64,000 nucleotides of DNA from positions 558,001 through 622,000 of the forward strand of contig NZ_LN831025.1 of the NCBI RefSeq assembly GCF_001457695.1, given 5' to 3'. The notes beneath the pieces were generated by a model. The model was not told the origin of the DNA. It saw only the letters and a program-made list of their open reading frames with translations, and ran no database searches. A program made the translations under genes and the position numbers. This document shows, piece by piece, positions 17,658 through 27,974 of this stretch (the stretch's first letter is position 1; every line of letters begins with the position of its first letter). The DNA is from Campylobacter jejuni (GTDB lineage: Bacteria > Campylobacterota > Campylobacteria > Campylobacterales > Campylobacteraceae).

Positions 17658-18628
17658 AAAATATTTCCTTAGCCCACGGAGGTGGCGGAGAAGAGATGAA
17701 CGAGCTTTTAACTAAGCTTTTTAAGATCTTTGATAATGAAATTTTAAACGCAAATAATGATGCAGCGATTTTGGGAAATTTGGCTTTAAGCACGGATTCT
17801 TTTGTTTTAAGTCCGATTTTTTTAGATGAAGAGGTCAATATAGGCAAACTTTGTGTTTGTGGTTCTATTAACGATGTTTTGATGGTGGGTGCTAAGCCAA
17901 AATATCTAAGTTTAGGGCTTATCTTAGAAGAAGGTTTTGAGTTAGAAAAATTAGAACGCATTTTAAAAAGCATTAAAGAAGAATGTGAAAAATGCGGAGT
18001 TATGTTAGTTTGTGGCGATACTAAAGTCGTTCCTAAGGGTAAGGCAGATGAAATTTATATCAACACTACAGCCTTAGGTGAAATTATTTCTAAAAAAGAA
18101 AGTAAAAATATCAAAGCAGGGCTTAGCATACTTCTTTCAGGCGATATAGGAAGGCATGGAGCTAGTGTTTTAATCAAAAGAAATGAGTTAGAAGCTGATA
18201 TTAAAAGTGATTGTAAGGCTTTGGATAAAGAGGTTTTAGAGCTTTTAGAAAAAGATATAAAGGTTGTAGCTATGAGAGATGCTACTCGTGGGGGACTTAG
18301 TGCGGTTTTAAATGAGTGGGCAAAGCAAAGTGGAAATGATCTTTTGATCTTTGAAGAAAAAATCATCATTCAAGATGAGGTTTTAGGACTTTGTGAGCTT
18401 TTTGGTTATGAAGCTTATGAACTTGCAAATGAAGGCACTTTTATACTTTGTGTGGAAAAAGAAGATGAGTTAAAAGCCTTAGAAATTCTAAAAAAATACA
18501 ATGTAAATGCGAGTATTATAGGAGAAGTTTTAGAAGAGAAAAAAGCACGCGTGATCTTACAAAACGCTTATGGGGCAAAACGCTTTTTAGAAAGCCCTAA
18601 AGGCGAACTTTTACCAAGAATTTGCTAA
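17654..18628 (+). CDS. hypE: Hydrogenase maturation dehydratase HypE
   Basis: A 324-residue PurM/AIR synthase-like protein. The N-terminus has the ATP-binding AHGGGGEEM element, and later GDIGRHGASV and MRDATRGG. The C-terminus is the invariant PRIC, whose Cys324 receives carbamoyl from HypF and is dehydrated to thiocyanate. The stop overlaps the hypA start by one base. Confidence 0.95.
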   Translation: MKNISLAHGGGGEEMNELLTKLFKIFDNEILNANNDAAILGNLALSTDSFVLSPIFLDEEVNIGKLCVCGSINDVLMVGAKPKYLSLGLILEEGFELEKLERILKSIKEECEKCGVMLVCGDTKVVPKGKADEIYINTTALGEIISKKESKNIKAGLSILLSGDIGRHGASVLIKRNELEADIKSDCKALDKEVLELLEKDIKVVAMRDATRGGLSAVLNEWAKQSGNDLLIFEEKIIIQDEVLGLCELFGYEAYELANEGTFILCVEKEDELKALEILKKYNVNASIIGEVLEEKKARVILQNAYGAKRFLESPKGELLPRIC

Positions 18629-18972
18629 TGCACGAATTAAGTATAGTAGAATCTTTAATCGAACTTTGTGAAGAAAATGCCTTAAACAATAAGGCTTGCA
18701 ATGTACAAGAAATTTATGTAAAAATTGGGCGTTTAAGCGGTATAGAAGTGGATCTTTTTAAGCGTTGTTTTGAAACTTTTAAAGAAAACTCAAATATTTG
18801 TAAAAATGCTAAACTTTTTATAGAACTTGCCCCACTTGAAATTTTATGTTTAAAATGCGATCAAACAAGTATTTTAGAAGAAAATGTTTTTAAGTGTCCT
18901 AAATGTCAAAGTATAGAATATAAAATCACACAAGGTGAGGACTTACATCTTATGCGACTTGTGATGGAGTGA
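18628..18972 (+). CDS. hypA: Hydrogenase nickel chaperone HypA
   Basis: A 114-residue HypA. I start it at the ATG 18628, giving the family N-terminus MHELSIV in which His2 is a nickel ligand. An upstream TTG at 18622 would add two residues and bury this terminus. A zinc site with two CxxC pairs (CLKCDQ, CPKCQS) is intact. It partners HypB in nickel delivery and, in related bacteria, may serve urease-like targets. The TAATG overlap with hypE implies coupling. A strong hairpin starts at its stop codon. Confidence 0.93.
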   Translation: MHELSIVESLIELCEENALNNKACNVQEIYVKIGRLSGIEVDLFKRCFETFKENSNICKNAKLFIELAPLEILCLKCDQTSILEENVFKCPKCQSIEYKITQGEDLHLMRLVME

Positions 18973-19001
18973 AAGTAAAATCAATAAATGATTTTACTTT
19001 C
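18971..19001 (+). terminator. Bidirectional hairpin between hypA and the nuclease gene
   Basis: Perfect 12-bp arms (18971-18982 and 18990-19001, GAAAGTAAAATC and its complement) with a 7-base loop. It spans the stop codons of the convergent hypA and the minus-strand nuclease gene, so it probably terminates both. The U-tract is weak in both directions. Confidence 0.55.
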
Positions 19002-20031
19002 TGCTTTCAAATGCTTTGATAATATCTGCTTTATATTGATAAATATCTTCTAATTTTTCTATATTATAACTTGCTCCATCCGGAAAACTAATAGATTTTT
19101 TGCTTGTATTAAAATATAATCTACATATCCACTTAGTAACTTTGCCTTGATATAAAATACTAAAATAGCTTAAAGTATCTTTGTAACTTACATCTTCAAG
19201 ATTGGCGCTGACACTAGCAAGAATTGATTTTACTATATAGAAACCTTGTAATTCTTCTTCTGTTGTGACAATATCTTTACTTTCATCAATTTGCTCATCA
19301 TTTTCATCATCGTTTATGTTTTGAAGATTGTTTTTAATACTTGTGATTTTTTCATAAGCTAAATCATTAATAATTTCTTTAAAAGATTTTTTAATGTAAT
19401 TTTTGAATTCTTCTAAAACAGCACTAGTCATTCTTTTTTCTGTCATTTGTTTAGCAAAAAAACTTGTAAATTCATCGCTTGGATTTTCTATTTCACTTTT
19501 AAAAATTTCTTGTATACTTCGGTAATATTTTTTCTCCATAGCAATGCTTAGAATTTCATCTAAGTTTAAGTCAGTGCAAATAAAACGTTTTAGATCTTTA
19601 ATATCTCTAGGTTTAAGTTTTTCAAGATTAACAACTAAAAATGGTATTTTATCCATAAGATTTTGTTGTTCAATATCTGTAAAAAATCTATATTCAATAC
19701 CATTGGTAAGAATGGCAAATTTAATACTAGGATTAGTGTTAAAATATCTTACAAGCTGATTGTTATGATTATCTAAATTTTCAGTATGATTTTTAGCTTC
19801 AATTAAAATAAAAGGTTTTGAATCTTTGAAAATAGCATAATCCACTTTTTCGCCTTTTTTAGTTCCTATATCTGCTGTATATTCTGGCACAACAATACTA
19901 GGGTTAAAAACATCATAACCCAATGTTTTTAAAAAGGGCATTATAAAAGTCATTTTTGTAGCTTCTTCAGTATTGACAAGTGTTTTGCGTTCAGCTATTG
20001 TTTCAACGATAGCATTTATATTGATTTTCAA
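18994..20031 (-). CDS. PD-(D/E)XK nuclease-domain protein, HsdR N-terminal-like (accessory)
   Basis: A 345-residue protein. The N-terminal 120 residues match the HSDR_N-type PD-(D/E)XK fold: Asp64 in KVDYAI, Glu78 and Lys80 in LIEAKNH, then a QLVRYF helix and an AILTNG strand. There is no helicase, methylase or target-recognition domain, and no modification partner beside it. The C-terminal half is helical with an acidic patch (NDDENDEQIDE, about residues 237-247). The family appears alone in many genomes; its role is unknown and restriction/defence is only a guess. In the C. jejuni reference layout I recall, this slot between hypA and holA holds the capA autotransporter gene, so this looks like accessory replacement. 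The start is TTG; see the finding on the start region. Confidence 0.72.
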   Translation of the reverse strand: MKININAIVETIAERKTLVNTEEATKMTFIMPFLKTLGYDVFNPSIVVPEYTADIGTKKGEKVDYAIFKDSKPFILIEAKNHTENLDNHNNQLVRYFNTNPSIKFAILTNGIEYRFFTDIEQQNLMDKIPFLVVNLEKLKPRDIKDLKRFICTDLNLDEILSIAMEKKYYRSIQEIFKSEIENPSDEFTSFFAKQMTEKRMTSAVLEEFKNYIKKSFKEIINDLAYEKITSIKNNLQNINDDENDEQIDESKDIVTTEEELQGFYIVKSILASVSANLEDVSYKDTLSYFSILYQGKVTKWICRLYFNTSKKSISFPDGASYNIEKLEDIYQYKADIIKAFESRK

Positions 20032-20066
20032 AATCCATTTTCATTCCTTTTGTTTTTATTAAAAGT

Positions 20067-20075
20067 ATTATAGCA
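20067..20075 (-). promoter_or_regulatory. Extended -10 promoter for the nuclease gene
   Basis: On the minus strand the sequence reads TGC-TATAAT (20075-20067), an ideal extended -10. Transcription would begin near 20060, and an AAAGGA ribosome site lies at 20050-20045. Confidence 0.6.
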
Positions 20076-20130
20076 ACATTTTTTAGTTTTATAATAAAAA
20101 AAGTGATTTTAATTTTTATAATTTTACTAT

Positions 20131-21096
20131 TTAGCTTTTCAAAATCCTTGCAAGTTTAAGCAAATTTGAAATCAAAAATTCTTTTTTTACGAGCTTAGAA
20201 TTGGTTTTAAGCTCGTATTCGCTTTTAAGCAAAAGAGTGAAAATTTCTTTATATTGTTCGATTTTTAAACTAAAGGCTTGAGAGCTTAAATTTTGTCCCA
20301 CTTGAGGAGGTGGAGTATAGCCTAAAAGATCTTTAAAATCAATTTTACCATTGACTTTAGCATAAAGTGCGATTTTAAACAAACGATAAAAAGAATTATA
20401 CAAAGAGTTGATTAAAGCAATTTCATTAAAATTATCTAAAATTTTTTCAAGTTCGCTTTTAAAGTCTTGTTTTTTTAAAATTTTCTCAAAAAAGCTTTCA
20501 AAACTTCCTGTATTCAAACTATAGCAGTATTGTTCTATGGTTTTTTCATCTACTCTTAAACCACTAAATTTATTAAGCTCACTCGCAGCAAGATATAAGT
20601 TTTCATCAAAACTTGTAAAAAGAGTAAATAAAGCATTTTGAGTGATTCCAACCCCTAGTTGTTTTGCTTTTATGCTTAAAAGCTCCACGCCTTCTTTAGC
20701 TCCGTTAGCTTTAAAAAATCTTACAAAATGAGGAGAGAAAATTTTTTCTATATCGCTTTGTTTAGAACTTTCATCATAAAGCTCTAAAAGAAAGAAATTG
20801 TCCGTATTGTTTTTACAAAGTTCGACTAAAATTTTAAGATCTTTTGTTGGAATTTTTTTAGAAGTTTTGATTTCTAGTAATTTTTTTTCGCTAAAAAGCG
20901 ATCCTGCACTTAAAAAATCACTCGCACGAGTGAAGTTGTATTCTTCAAAAAAAAGTTTTAAAGTTTCATCGGGCTTATATTTTTCTTTTATAAATTCAGC
21001 ATAAAGTTCGCTTTGAAAATTATCTGCTCCATAAAGAAAGAAAAAATTAGGTATTGAATCTTTAGAAAGTAGGGTTTGAAGCTCTTTTCTATACAT
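20131..21096 (-). CDS. holA: DNA polymerase III delta subunit
   Basis: A 321-residue HolA-like protein with the N-terminal segment IPNFFFLYGAD and a helical C-terminal collar domain (LARILKS end). Delta opens the beta clamp within the clamp loader. Bacterial delta is poorly conserved, and the call rests on the typical N-terminus and length. Starts ATG at 21096, inside the end of rnr (8-base overlap), so the two are co-transcribed. Confidence 0.82.
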   Translation of the reverse strand: MYRKELQTLLSKDSIPNFFFLYGADNFQSELYAEFIKEKYKPDETLKLFFEEYNFTRASDFLSAGSLFSEKKLLEIKTSKKIPTKDLKILVELCKNNTDNFFLLELYDESSKQSDIEKIFSPHFVRFFKANGAKEGVELLSIKAKQLGVGITQNALFTLFTSFDENLYLAASELNKFSGLRVDEKTIEQYCYSLNTGSFESFFEKILKKQDFKSELEKILDNFNEIALINSLYNSFYRLFKIALYAKVNGKIDFKDLLGYTPPPQVGQNLSSQAFSLKIEQYKEIFTLLLKSEYELKTNSKLVKKEFLISNLLKLARILKS

Positions 21097-23023
21097 TTTC
21101 TTCCTTTATAAGTCTTTGGGTGATTTTAGCATAAATTTTTGCCATAACTATATCCGCTTCCATGATTTGTACTTCAACATTTTCTAGCAAATTTACACGC
21201 GTATCATAAAGGATTATATCCGCTCCTTTGATTTCATCATCTAGTTTGGCTATGCAAACTCCATCATTTTGGACAACTAAAGCTTTAAATTTTTTGCCTA
21301 TATTTTTAGCTGCCCATCTAGCAAATTTTCTATCCATAAAATCAAAAGCAACCTTATCCGCCTCTCTTTCAAGTGTGCTAAGATTCTCACAAGTGCTTTC
21401 TATGTTTAAAAGCAGATAGTTAAAAAGTTTTTCATCGTTTTTTTGCTTGGCTTTTAAAAGTCTGTGCAAAATAAGATCAGAATACCTTCTTATAGGGCTT
21501 GTAAAATGTGAGTATTTATCAAAACCTAAGCCAAAATGTCCCGCATTGACGCTAGAATATTCCGCTTTTTTTTGTGCTTTGATGATGAGTTTATCTACTT
21601 CTGCTCTTAAATTTAACTCATCGGCTAAAGCTTGTATGTCGCGTATGAGCTCAGGAAGATTGGGCTTAAAATTTACATCGATGCCTAGTTCGCGTAATTC
21701 ATTTAAAAGCTTATCGATTTTTCTTACATCAGCACTTAAGTGATTTCTAAAAACACCTATATCTATGAGTTTTGCTGCGGCTTTATTGGCTAAAAGCATA
21801 CAATCTTCGATCAAATTATGCGAAGGCGTGTCTTTTTCAAAAACTGTGCTTTTTAGACTTAAATTTTCATCTAAGTTCATTCTTAATTCTTCGGTGCGAA
21901 ATTCAAAGGCATTTTTAAGACGCATTTTGCGTAAATTTTTTGTGATTTCAAAAAGCTCATAAAGCCATGAAAGCTCTTTTAAATCAGGTTTTTGTATCAA
22001 AATTTCATCAACTTCATCATAATTAAAACGGCGTTTTGAGTTGATAATACCTTCAAAAAGTTCTTCTTTTATGACTTTATTTTCATGATCGAGTGTGATT
22101 TTAAAACAATACGCTAAGCGATCTAAATGAGGTTTTAAAGAACAGATATTTTCACTTAAAGGACGAGGTAACATAGGTATAGCAATATGTGGAAAATAAA
22201 TAGAAAATCCACGATTTCTTGCTTCTTTATCTATAGCACTATAAGCATAAACATATTCGCTAACATCAGCAATAGCTACATAAATTTCTCGTTTTTGAGT
22301 GTCAAAATAAATCGCATCATCAAAATCTTTTGCATGTATAGGATCTATAGTGCAAAAAGGCAAGGCTCTTAAATCCATGCGATTTTCATACATACTCGCA
22401 TCAACGCTATCACCGTTTGCTAGAGCTTCTTTGATACAAGCGTCGCTAAATTCGTTATTTTTATTAAAAAGAGCTAAGGAGATTTTTTCATCTACGCTTT
22501 CATCATCGATATGTCCTAAAACTTCTATGATATTGTTATTTTCATTTTCTATTTTTAAAATTGTCCCTAAAGGTAGTGCTTTTAAGGATTTTTGAGAAGT
22601 TTTTAAGGCAGTGCTTAATCCTGTTTTGATATTCATTCCAAGCACGGCTTGGCCATACCTTTTGGTAATCACTAAAGAGGTTTCATTGGCTCTTTTTAGA
22701 ACTAAAATCACCTTTGCACTGGGGCGTTTTTTCTTTAAAGGTAGAAGTTTTACTGCGACTATATCTTTATAGTTTGCACCTTTTAGGTTTTTGTTTTCTA
22801 TCAAAAGATCTTTTTTGAAACTTTCATCAAAGCATTGTAAAAAACCTGTGCCTTTGCTCGAAATATCAAGTACTCCAAAGGCAAAACCATTGTTAAGATA
22901 ATATTTGTTTTTGTGTTCTTTGATGATATGATTGGCTAAAAGCTCTCTTAAAATTTGTTTAAATTCATTGCTTACTTCATGAGAGTTAATGCCATAACTA
23001 AGACTGTTTAAAAATTCTTTCAC
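21089..23023 (-). CDS. rnr: Ribonuclease R (RNB-family 3'-5' exoribonuclease)
   Basis: A 644-residue exoribonuclease, shorter than the enterobacterial form, as in other epsilonproteobacteria. The RNB domain is clear: DPIHAKDFDDAIYFD carries the catalytic aspartates, followed by YVYAYSAID, MLPRPLSENICSL and the late HFTSPIRRYSDL block. A cold-shock-like region precedes it. It degrades structured RNA in the cytoplasm. The start is GTG at 23023. Divergent from ilvC. Confidence 0.92.
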   Translation of the reverse strand: MKEFLNSLSYGINSHEVSNEFKQILRELLANHIIKEHKNKYYLNNGFAFGVLDISSKGTGFLQCFDESFKKDLLIENKNLKGANYKDIVAVKLLPLKKKRPSAKVILVLKRANETSLVITKRYGQAVLGMNIKTGLSTALKTSQKSLKALPLGTILKIENENNNIIEVLGHIDDESVDEKISLALFNKNNEFSDACIKEALANGDSVDASMYENRMDLRALPFCTIDPIHAKDFDDAIYFDTQKREIYVAIADVSEYVYAYSAIDKEARNRGFSIYFPHIAIPMLPRPLSENICSLKPHLDRLAYCFKITLDHENKVIKEELFEGIINSKRRFNYDEVDEILIQKPDLKELSWLYELFEITKNLRKMRLKNAFEFRTEELRMNLDENLSLKSTVFEKDTPSHNLIEDCMLLANKAAAKLIDIGVFRNHLSADVRKIDKLLNELRELGIDVNFKPNLPELIRDIQALADELNLRAEVDKLIIKAQKKAEYSSVNAGHFGLGFDKYSHFTSPIRRYSDLILHRLLKAKQKNDEKLFNYLLLNIESTCENLSTLEREADKVAFDFMDRKFARWAAKNIGKKFKALVVQNDGVCIAKLDDEIKGADIILYDTRVNLLENVEVQIMEADIVMAKIYAKITQRLIKEENV

Positions 23024-23097
23024 TTTTGATACTTTATGATTTTTTGTAAAATTCTTACATAAAGTTTATAAAAAAAATATGAAATTTATACTTTAAT

Positions 23098-23106
23098 TGC
23101 TATAAT
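23098..23106 (+). promoter_or_regulatory. Extended -10 promoter for ilvC
   Basis: TGC-TATAAT at 23098-23106 is a perfect extended -10, with T-rich sequence upstream instead of a -35. It predicts a start near 23113 and a 29-base leader carrying AAGGAG. Confidence 0.7.
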
Positions 23107-23132
23107 AATACCTTTAATTTTTGAATTTTTAA

Positions 23133-24164
<1,032 letters not shown>

Positions 24165-24167
24165 ACA

Positions 24168-25250
24168 TTGTCAAAGAAAAAATTAGTTCAAATTCAGCGT
24201 TATTTAATCATAGCTATACTTTTTTTACTTTGTATAGCTTTAGCTTTGGGAATTTTAGTAAAATATCAAAATTCCCAAGATGTTTCTTCTGTTAAGTCGG
24301 ATTATTTTATTGATAAACAAGAAGACTTAATGTCATCAAACAAAGATCATTATGAAATTGGTATTTTTCAAGAGAATGAGTTTGATAATAATAAATCTGT
24401 AAGTATTTTAGAGCAAAAAATTCAAGAAATTGATGATTTAAACACAAGTTTAAATGAGCAAAATTTAAGCAATGTAGAGCAGAATTTAAGTTTAGGGCAA
24501 AATCAGAGTTTAGAACAAAATTTTATTCCAAAAGATACAAATTTAACCCAAGATCAAAATTTAACTTTTGATGAAGATATTCATTTAAATAAAATTTCTA
24601 AAAAACCAAAACTTGCTATTATTATCGATGATATGGCAAATGCAAGTCAGGTTAGAGGTTTAAAAGCTTTAAATTTAAAGTTAAATCCTTCTTTTTTTCC
24701 GCCAGATAAAAACCATAGTGAAACGCCAAAACTTGCTTTAAAATTTGATTTTTATATGGTGCATTTACCTTTAGCAGCGATTAATTATAATAAACCAGAA
24801 ATTGATACTTTAAATCCAAATGATAGCAAAGAAAGAATTTTTAAAAAAATCAAGCAAATTAAAAAAGATTTTAAGGATTTAAGATATATCAATAATCACA
24901 CAGGAAGTTTATTTACAAGCAATGAAGAAGCTATGAGAAAGCTTTATGAGGCTTTAAAAAATCAAAATATATTTTTTGTAGATTCTAAAACTATAGGCAA
25001 TTCTAAGGCAAACAAAATCGCTAAAGAACTTAGTATCCCTTATATACAAAGAGATGTGTTTTTAGATAATGAAGATGATGTTAATTATGTTAAAAAACAA
25101 CTCGAAAGCGCAGTAAAACTCGCACAAAAAAAAGGTTTTGTTATAGCCATAGGACATCCTAGGAAAAATACTTTTAAAGCCTTAGAGCAAAGTAAAGATT
25201 TGTTAAAAGGCGTTGATCTTGTGTATTTGAGTGAAATTTATGGCAAGTGA
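24168..25250 (+). CDS. Divergent polysaccharide deacetylase-family (YibQ-like) membrane-anchored protein
   Basis: A 360-residue protein with one N-terminal membrane helix (about residues 11-31), a low-complexity Asn/Gln/Leu/Ser linker (about 70-140) and a C-terminal divergent polysaccharide deacetylase domain (KLAIIIDDMAN, MVHLPLAA, NNHTGSLFT, AIGHPRKNT). Family members are periplasmic and of uncertain activity. The linker holds six D/E-x-N-x-S/T sequons (N75, N92, N99, N106, N125, N131), pointing to heavy N-glycosylation. The start is TTG at 24168, directly after ilvC, with a weak ribosome site. The 3' end overlaps dprA. Confidence 0.82.
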   Translation: MSKKKLVQIQRYLIIAILFLLCIALALGILVKYQNSQDVSSVKSDYFIDKQEDLMSSNKDHYEIGIFQENEFDNNKSVSILEQKIQEIDDLNTSLNEQNLSNVEQNLSLGQNQSLEQNFIPKDTNLTQDQNLTFDEDIHLNKISKKPKLAIIIDDMANASQVRGLKALNLKLNPSFFPPDKNHSETPKLALKFDFYMVHLPLAAINYNKPEIDTLNPNDSKERIFKKIKQIKKDFKDLRYINNHTGSLFTSNEEAMRKLYEALKNQNIFFVDSKTIGNSKANKIAKELSIPYIQRDVFLDNEDDVNYVKKQLESAVKLAQKKGFVIAIGHPRKNTFKALEQSKDLLKGVDLVYLSEIYGK

Positions 25251-26013
25251 AATTTTGCCTGATGAATTTTTAGAACTTTTTAAAGATTTAAAAAAGCCTC
25301 CTAAAAAATTGCACTATAAAGGAAATTTATCTTTATTAAAACAAGATAAAATCGCTATTATAGGTTCAAGGCGTATGAGTGTTTATACGAGAAATTGTGT
25401 TTTTTCTTTAGCGAGTATGCTTAAAAATGCTCATCTTTGTGTGGTAAGTGGCGGTGCTTTGGGTGTGGATATCACCGCAAGTATGGCGGCTATGCCAAAT
25501 ACTATAGGTATTTTTGCCAATGGTTTAGATCAAATTTATCCAAGAACTAATGAAAAAATCATTAAGCAAATTTATGAAAATGCTTTAGCTTTAAGCGAAT
25601 ACGAAGATGATTATTTGCCAAAAAATTATGACTTTTTACTAAGAAATCGTTTGGTTATTGCTTTAAGTAAGGCCGTTGTGGTTGCACAAGCAGATATAAA
25701 AAGTGGTTCTATGCAAAGTGCAAAACTTGCTTTAGAACTCAATAAGCCTTTATATGTTTTACCGCAAAGACTAGGAGAAAGCACAGCAACTAATTTACTT
25801 TTAAAGGAAAATAAAGCAAAGTTAATTTGTGATTTTAAAGAATTTGTAAGTGAATTTGCAAGTATAGATATGAATCAAGATGAGTTTTTAGAGTTTTGTA
25901 AAAAAGGTGTGAGTGTTGATGAGGCTTTAAAAATTTATGGACAAAAAGTTTATGAATATGAACTTGAGGGAAAAATTTCCATAGAAGGGCTTTTTATAAG
26001 GGTTTTAGTATGA
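25240..26013 (+). CDS. dprA: DNA-processing protein DprA
   Basis: A 257-residue DprA with the extended Rossmann fold: [35 protein letters not shown] and RNRLVIALS. It binds single-stranded DNA during natural transformation and loads RecA. The usual extra N- and C-terminal domains are short. I prefer ATG at 25240 ([10 protein letters not shown]) to GTG at 25231. Overlaps the upstream gene by 11 bases and ruvX by four. Confidence 0.9.
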   Translation: MASEILPDEFLELFKDLKKPPKKLHYKGNLSLLKQDKIAIIGSRRMSVYTRNCVFSLASMLKNAHLCVVSGGALGVDITASMAAMPNTIGIFANGLDQIYPRTNEKIIKQIYENALALSEYEDDYLPKNYDFLLRNRLVIALSKAVVVAQADIKSGSMQSAKLALELNKPLYVLPQRLGESTATNLLLKENKAKLICDFKEFVSEFASIDMNQDEFLEFCKKGVSVDEALKIYGQKVYEYELEGKISIEGLFIRVLV

Positions 26014-26393
26014 GAGCTTTGGCTTTAGATGTAGGTTTAAAACGCATAGGTGTAGCGCTTTGCATAGATAAAAAGATCGCTTTGCCTTTAGATGCAGTTT
26101 TAAGAAAAAATCGCAATCAAGCCGCTAATGAAATCAAAAATTTACTTAAAATACATGAAATTTCTTTACTCATTGTAGGCATTCCTAAGGGTGGATCAAG
26201 CGAAGAAGAAATGACAAGACGCATTAAGCATTTTGTTTCTTTGCTTGAATTTGATAAAGAAATTTGTTTTGTAGATGAAAGCGGAACAAGTAAAGAAGCT
26301 TTAGAATACGGCATAGCCGATACGCGCAAAAAAGATGGTAAATTAGATTCTTTAGCTGCTTTTATCATGATAAAGGATTATTTTGCTCTCTAG
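26010..26393 (+). CDS. ruvX: YqgF/RuvX-family RNase H-like nuclease
   Basis: A 127-residue RNase H-fold protein with the N-terminal [13 protein letters not shown], the middle LIVGIPKG and the late acidic residues FVDESGTS and KLDSLAA typical of YqgF. It is thought to act in 16S rRNA 5'-end processing or as a resolvase. ATGA overlap with dprA and a 11-base overlap with the next gene. Confidence 0.88.
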   Translation: MRALALDVGLKRIGVALCIDKKIALPLDAVLRKNRNQAANEIKNLLKIHEISLLIVGIPKGGSSEEEMTRRIKHFVSLLEFDKEICFVDESGTSKEALEYGIADTRKKDGKLDSLAAFIMIKDYFAL

Positions 26394-27261
26394 AATAGAA
26401 AAACTTTATACTAAAGATGAAATGCAAAATATTTTATCTTCTTTTGCTCAAGAAAAAAATGTTTGTGTATTTGCAAATACTTTAAAAACTAGCATTGAAG
26501 AATTAGAAAAAGAATTTTTAAAACAAAATTTAAAATTTAAAAAGATCAATGTTTATTGTTATTTGTTTGATGCCAAAGATAAGGCTATCTTAAGTTCTAT
26601 GAAAGCTTTTAATGAGGCGCACTTTTATATACAAAATTATTCTTCTTATTTGTGTGCTTTAAATTTAGAGGTCAAAGCAGGGCAAAGTGTTCTTGATATG
26701 TGTGCAGCTCCGGGTGGCAAAAGTATCAATCTTGCAAATTTTATGCAAAATACAGGTTATTTAGCTTGTAATGAGATAAGTAGGGATAGATTTTTTATTT
26801 TGCAAAAAAATCTTAAAAATTACGGCGTGAATGCTAAAGTTTTTATGAAAGATGGTAAAAATATAGGCAATTTATGCCCTTTAAAATTTGATAAAATCTT
26901 ACTTGATGCACCTTGTTCAACTTTTGCTAAAATAGGTTTTGATTTGGAAAAAAGTTATAAAGAAATCAAAAATATTGCAAAAACTCAAAAAAAACTTCTA
27001 CATTCTGCTTTAAAGGCATTAAAAATAGGCGGAGAGCTTGTATATAGTACTTGCACCTTTACCAAGGAAGAAAATGAAGAAGTGATAGAGAATGCTTTAA
27101 AAAGCGAGTTTAAATTAGAGCTTTTAGATATTGATTTGGAAAATGTTGAGGCTAAAGCAGGGCAAAGTGAAGAATTTGCTGAAATTTCAAAATGCAGACG
27201 GATTTTACCAAGCTTAGACTATGATGGATTTTTTATAGCTAAGCTTAGGAAATTATGTTAA
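26383..27261 (+). CDS. RsmB/NOP2/Sun-family RNA m5C methyltransferase
   Basis: A 292-residue SAM-dependent methyltransferase. Motifs: [12 protein letters not shown] (SAM and family signature), [10 protein letters not shown] (motif IV catalytic Cys) and VYSTCTF (motif VI Cys). The N-terminal RNA-binding part is short, so the exact target is uncertain (RsmB-like 16S C967 or another). The start is TTG at 26383 with AAGGA five bases upstream. Overlaps ruvX. Confidence 0.85.
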   Translation: MLSRIEKLYTKDEMQNILSSFAQEKNVCVFANTLKTSIEELEKEFLKQNLKFKKINVYCYLFDAKDKAILSSMKAFNEAHFYIQNYSSYLCALNLEVKAGQSVLDMCAAPGGKSINLANFMQNTGYLACNEISRDRFFILQKNLKNYGVNAKVFMKDGKNIGNLCPLKFDKILLDAPCSTFAKIGFDLEKSYKEIKNIAKTQKKLLHSALKALKIGGELVYSTCTFTKEENEEVIENALKSEFKLELLDIDLENVEAKAGQSEEFAEISKCRRILPSLDYDGFFIAKLRKLC

Positions 27262-27367
27262 TTGATAAAATTATTCACATTTAAATACAAATTCATAAAA
27301 AAACTTAAAAAACAATAAATAATTTTTTCTTTATTTTAAAGCTTAAAGTTCTATTTTTAAGTACTTT

Positions 27368-27399
27368 GAAAAGAAAATCACAGCGTGAAAAGGCTGTGA
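27368..27399 (-). terminator. Probable terminator of the aspS-adk-ppa-msrA unit
   Basis: A hairpin with 7-bp arms (27378-27384 and 27393-27399, TCACAGC/GCTGTGA) and an 8-base loop. On the minus strand it is followed by TTTTCTTTTC. It lies about 38 bases beyond the msrA stop. Confidence 0.6.
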
Positions 27400-27436
27400 A
27401 TAAAGTTGAAATTTTTTTAACCTTAAAAAGATGAAA

Positions 27437-27934
27437 TTAGTCTGATTGTATTTTTTGCAGTTTTGGAGCTATTACAGCTTGACAATATCCTTGATTGGGA
27501 TTATTTATAAAATAATGTTGATGATAGTTTTCAGCTTTGTAATAAGTTTGCAATCTTGAAATTTTAGTAACTATTTTTTTGCTAAATATTTTTTGCTGTT
27601 CTTCGATGAAATTTTGAGCTAAAATTTTATCTTCTTCATTTTCGTAAAAGATTATTGATCGATATTGTATACCAATATCTCCACCTTGTTTATCTATACT
27701 TGTTGGATCATGAATTTTAAAAAAGAGTGTTAAGATTTCAAGAAGAGAGATTTGTTTTTCATCGTAATTTATTTTGACAACTTCTATGTTGCCATCACCA
27801 TTACACACGCTTTCATAGCTAGGATTTGGATTTCCTCCGCTATATCCAACTTCAGTATCGATTACACCTTTTAGGCGTTCAAATACGGCTTCAACACACC
27901 AAAAACAACCACCACCTAAAACGATATTTTTCAT
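27437..27934 (-). CDS. msrA: Peptide methionine sulfoxide reductase A
   Basis: A 165-residue MsrA with the catalytic GGGCFWC motif at the N-terminus and the conserved EVGYSGG and YRSIIF blocks. It reduces methionine-S-sulfoxide in proteins. Starts ATG at 27934, 40 bases after ppa. Confidence 0.94.
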   Translation of the reverse strand: MKNIVLGGGCFWCVEAVFERLKGVIDTEVGYSGGNPNPSYESVCNGDGNIEVVKINYDEKQISLLEILTLFFKIHDPTSIDKQGGDIGIQYRSIIFYENEEDKILAQNFIEEQQKIFSKKIVTKISRLQTYYKAENYHQHYFINNPNQGYCQAVIAPKLQKIQSD

Positions 27935-27953
27935 TGCGAGTTTTCCTTGAGTT

Positions 27954-27971
27954 TAGCCCTTTGAAGGGCTA
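27954..27971 (-). other. Intercistronic hairpin between ppa and msrA
   Basis: Perfect 8-bp arms TAGCCCTT/AAGGGCTA with a 2-base loop lie between the ppa stop and the msrA start. There is no U-tract on either strand, so it may stabilise mRNA ends or attenuate msrA instead of terminating. Confidence 0.45.
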
Positions 27972-27974
27972 GGA

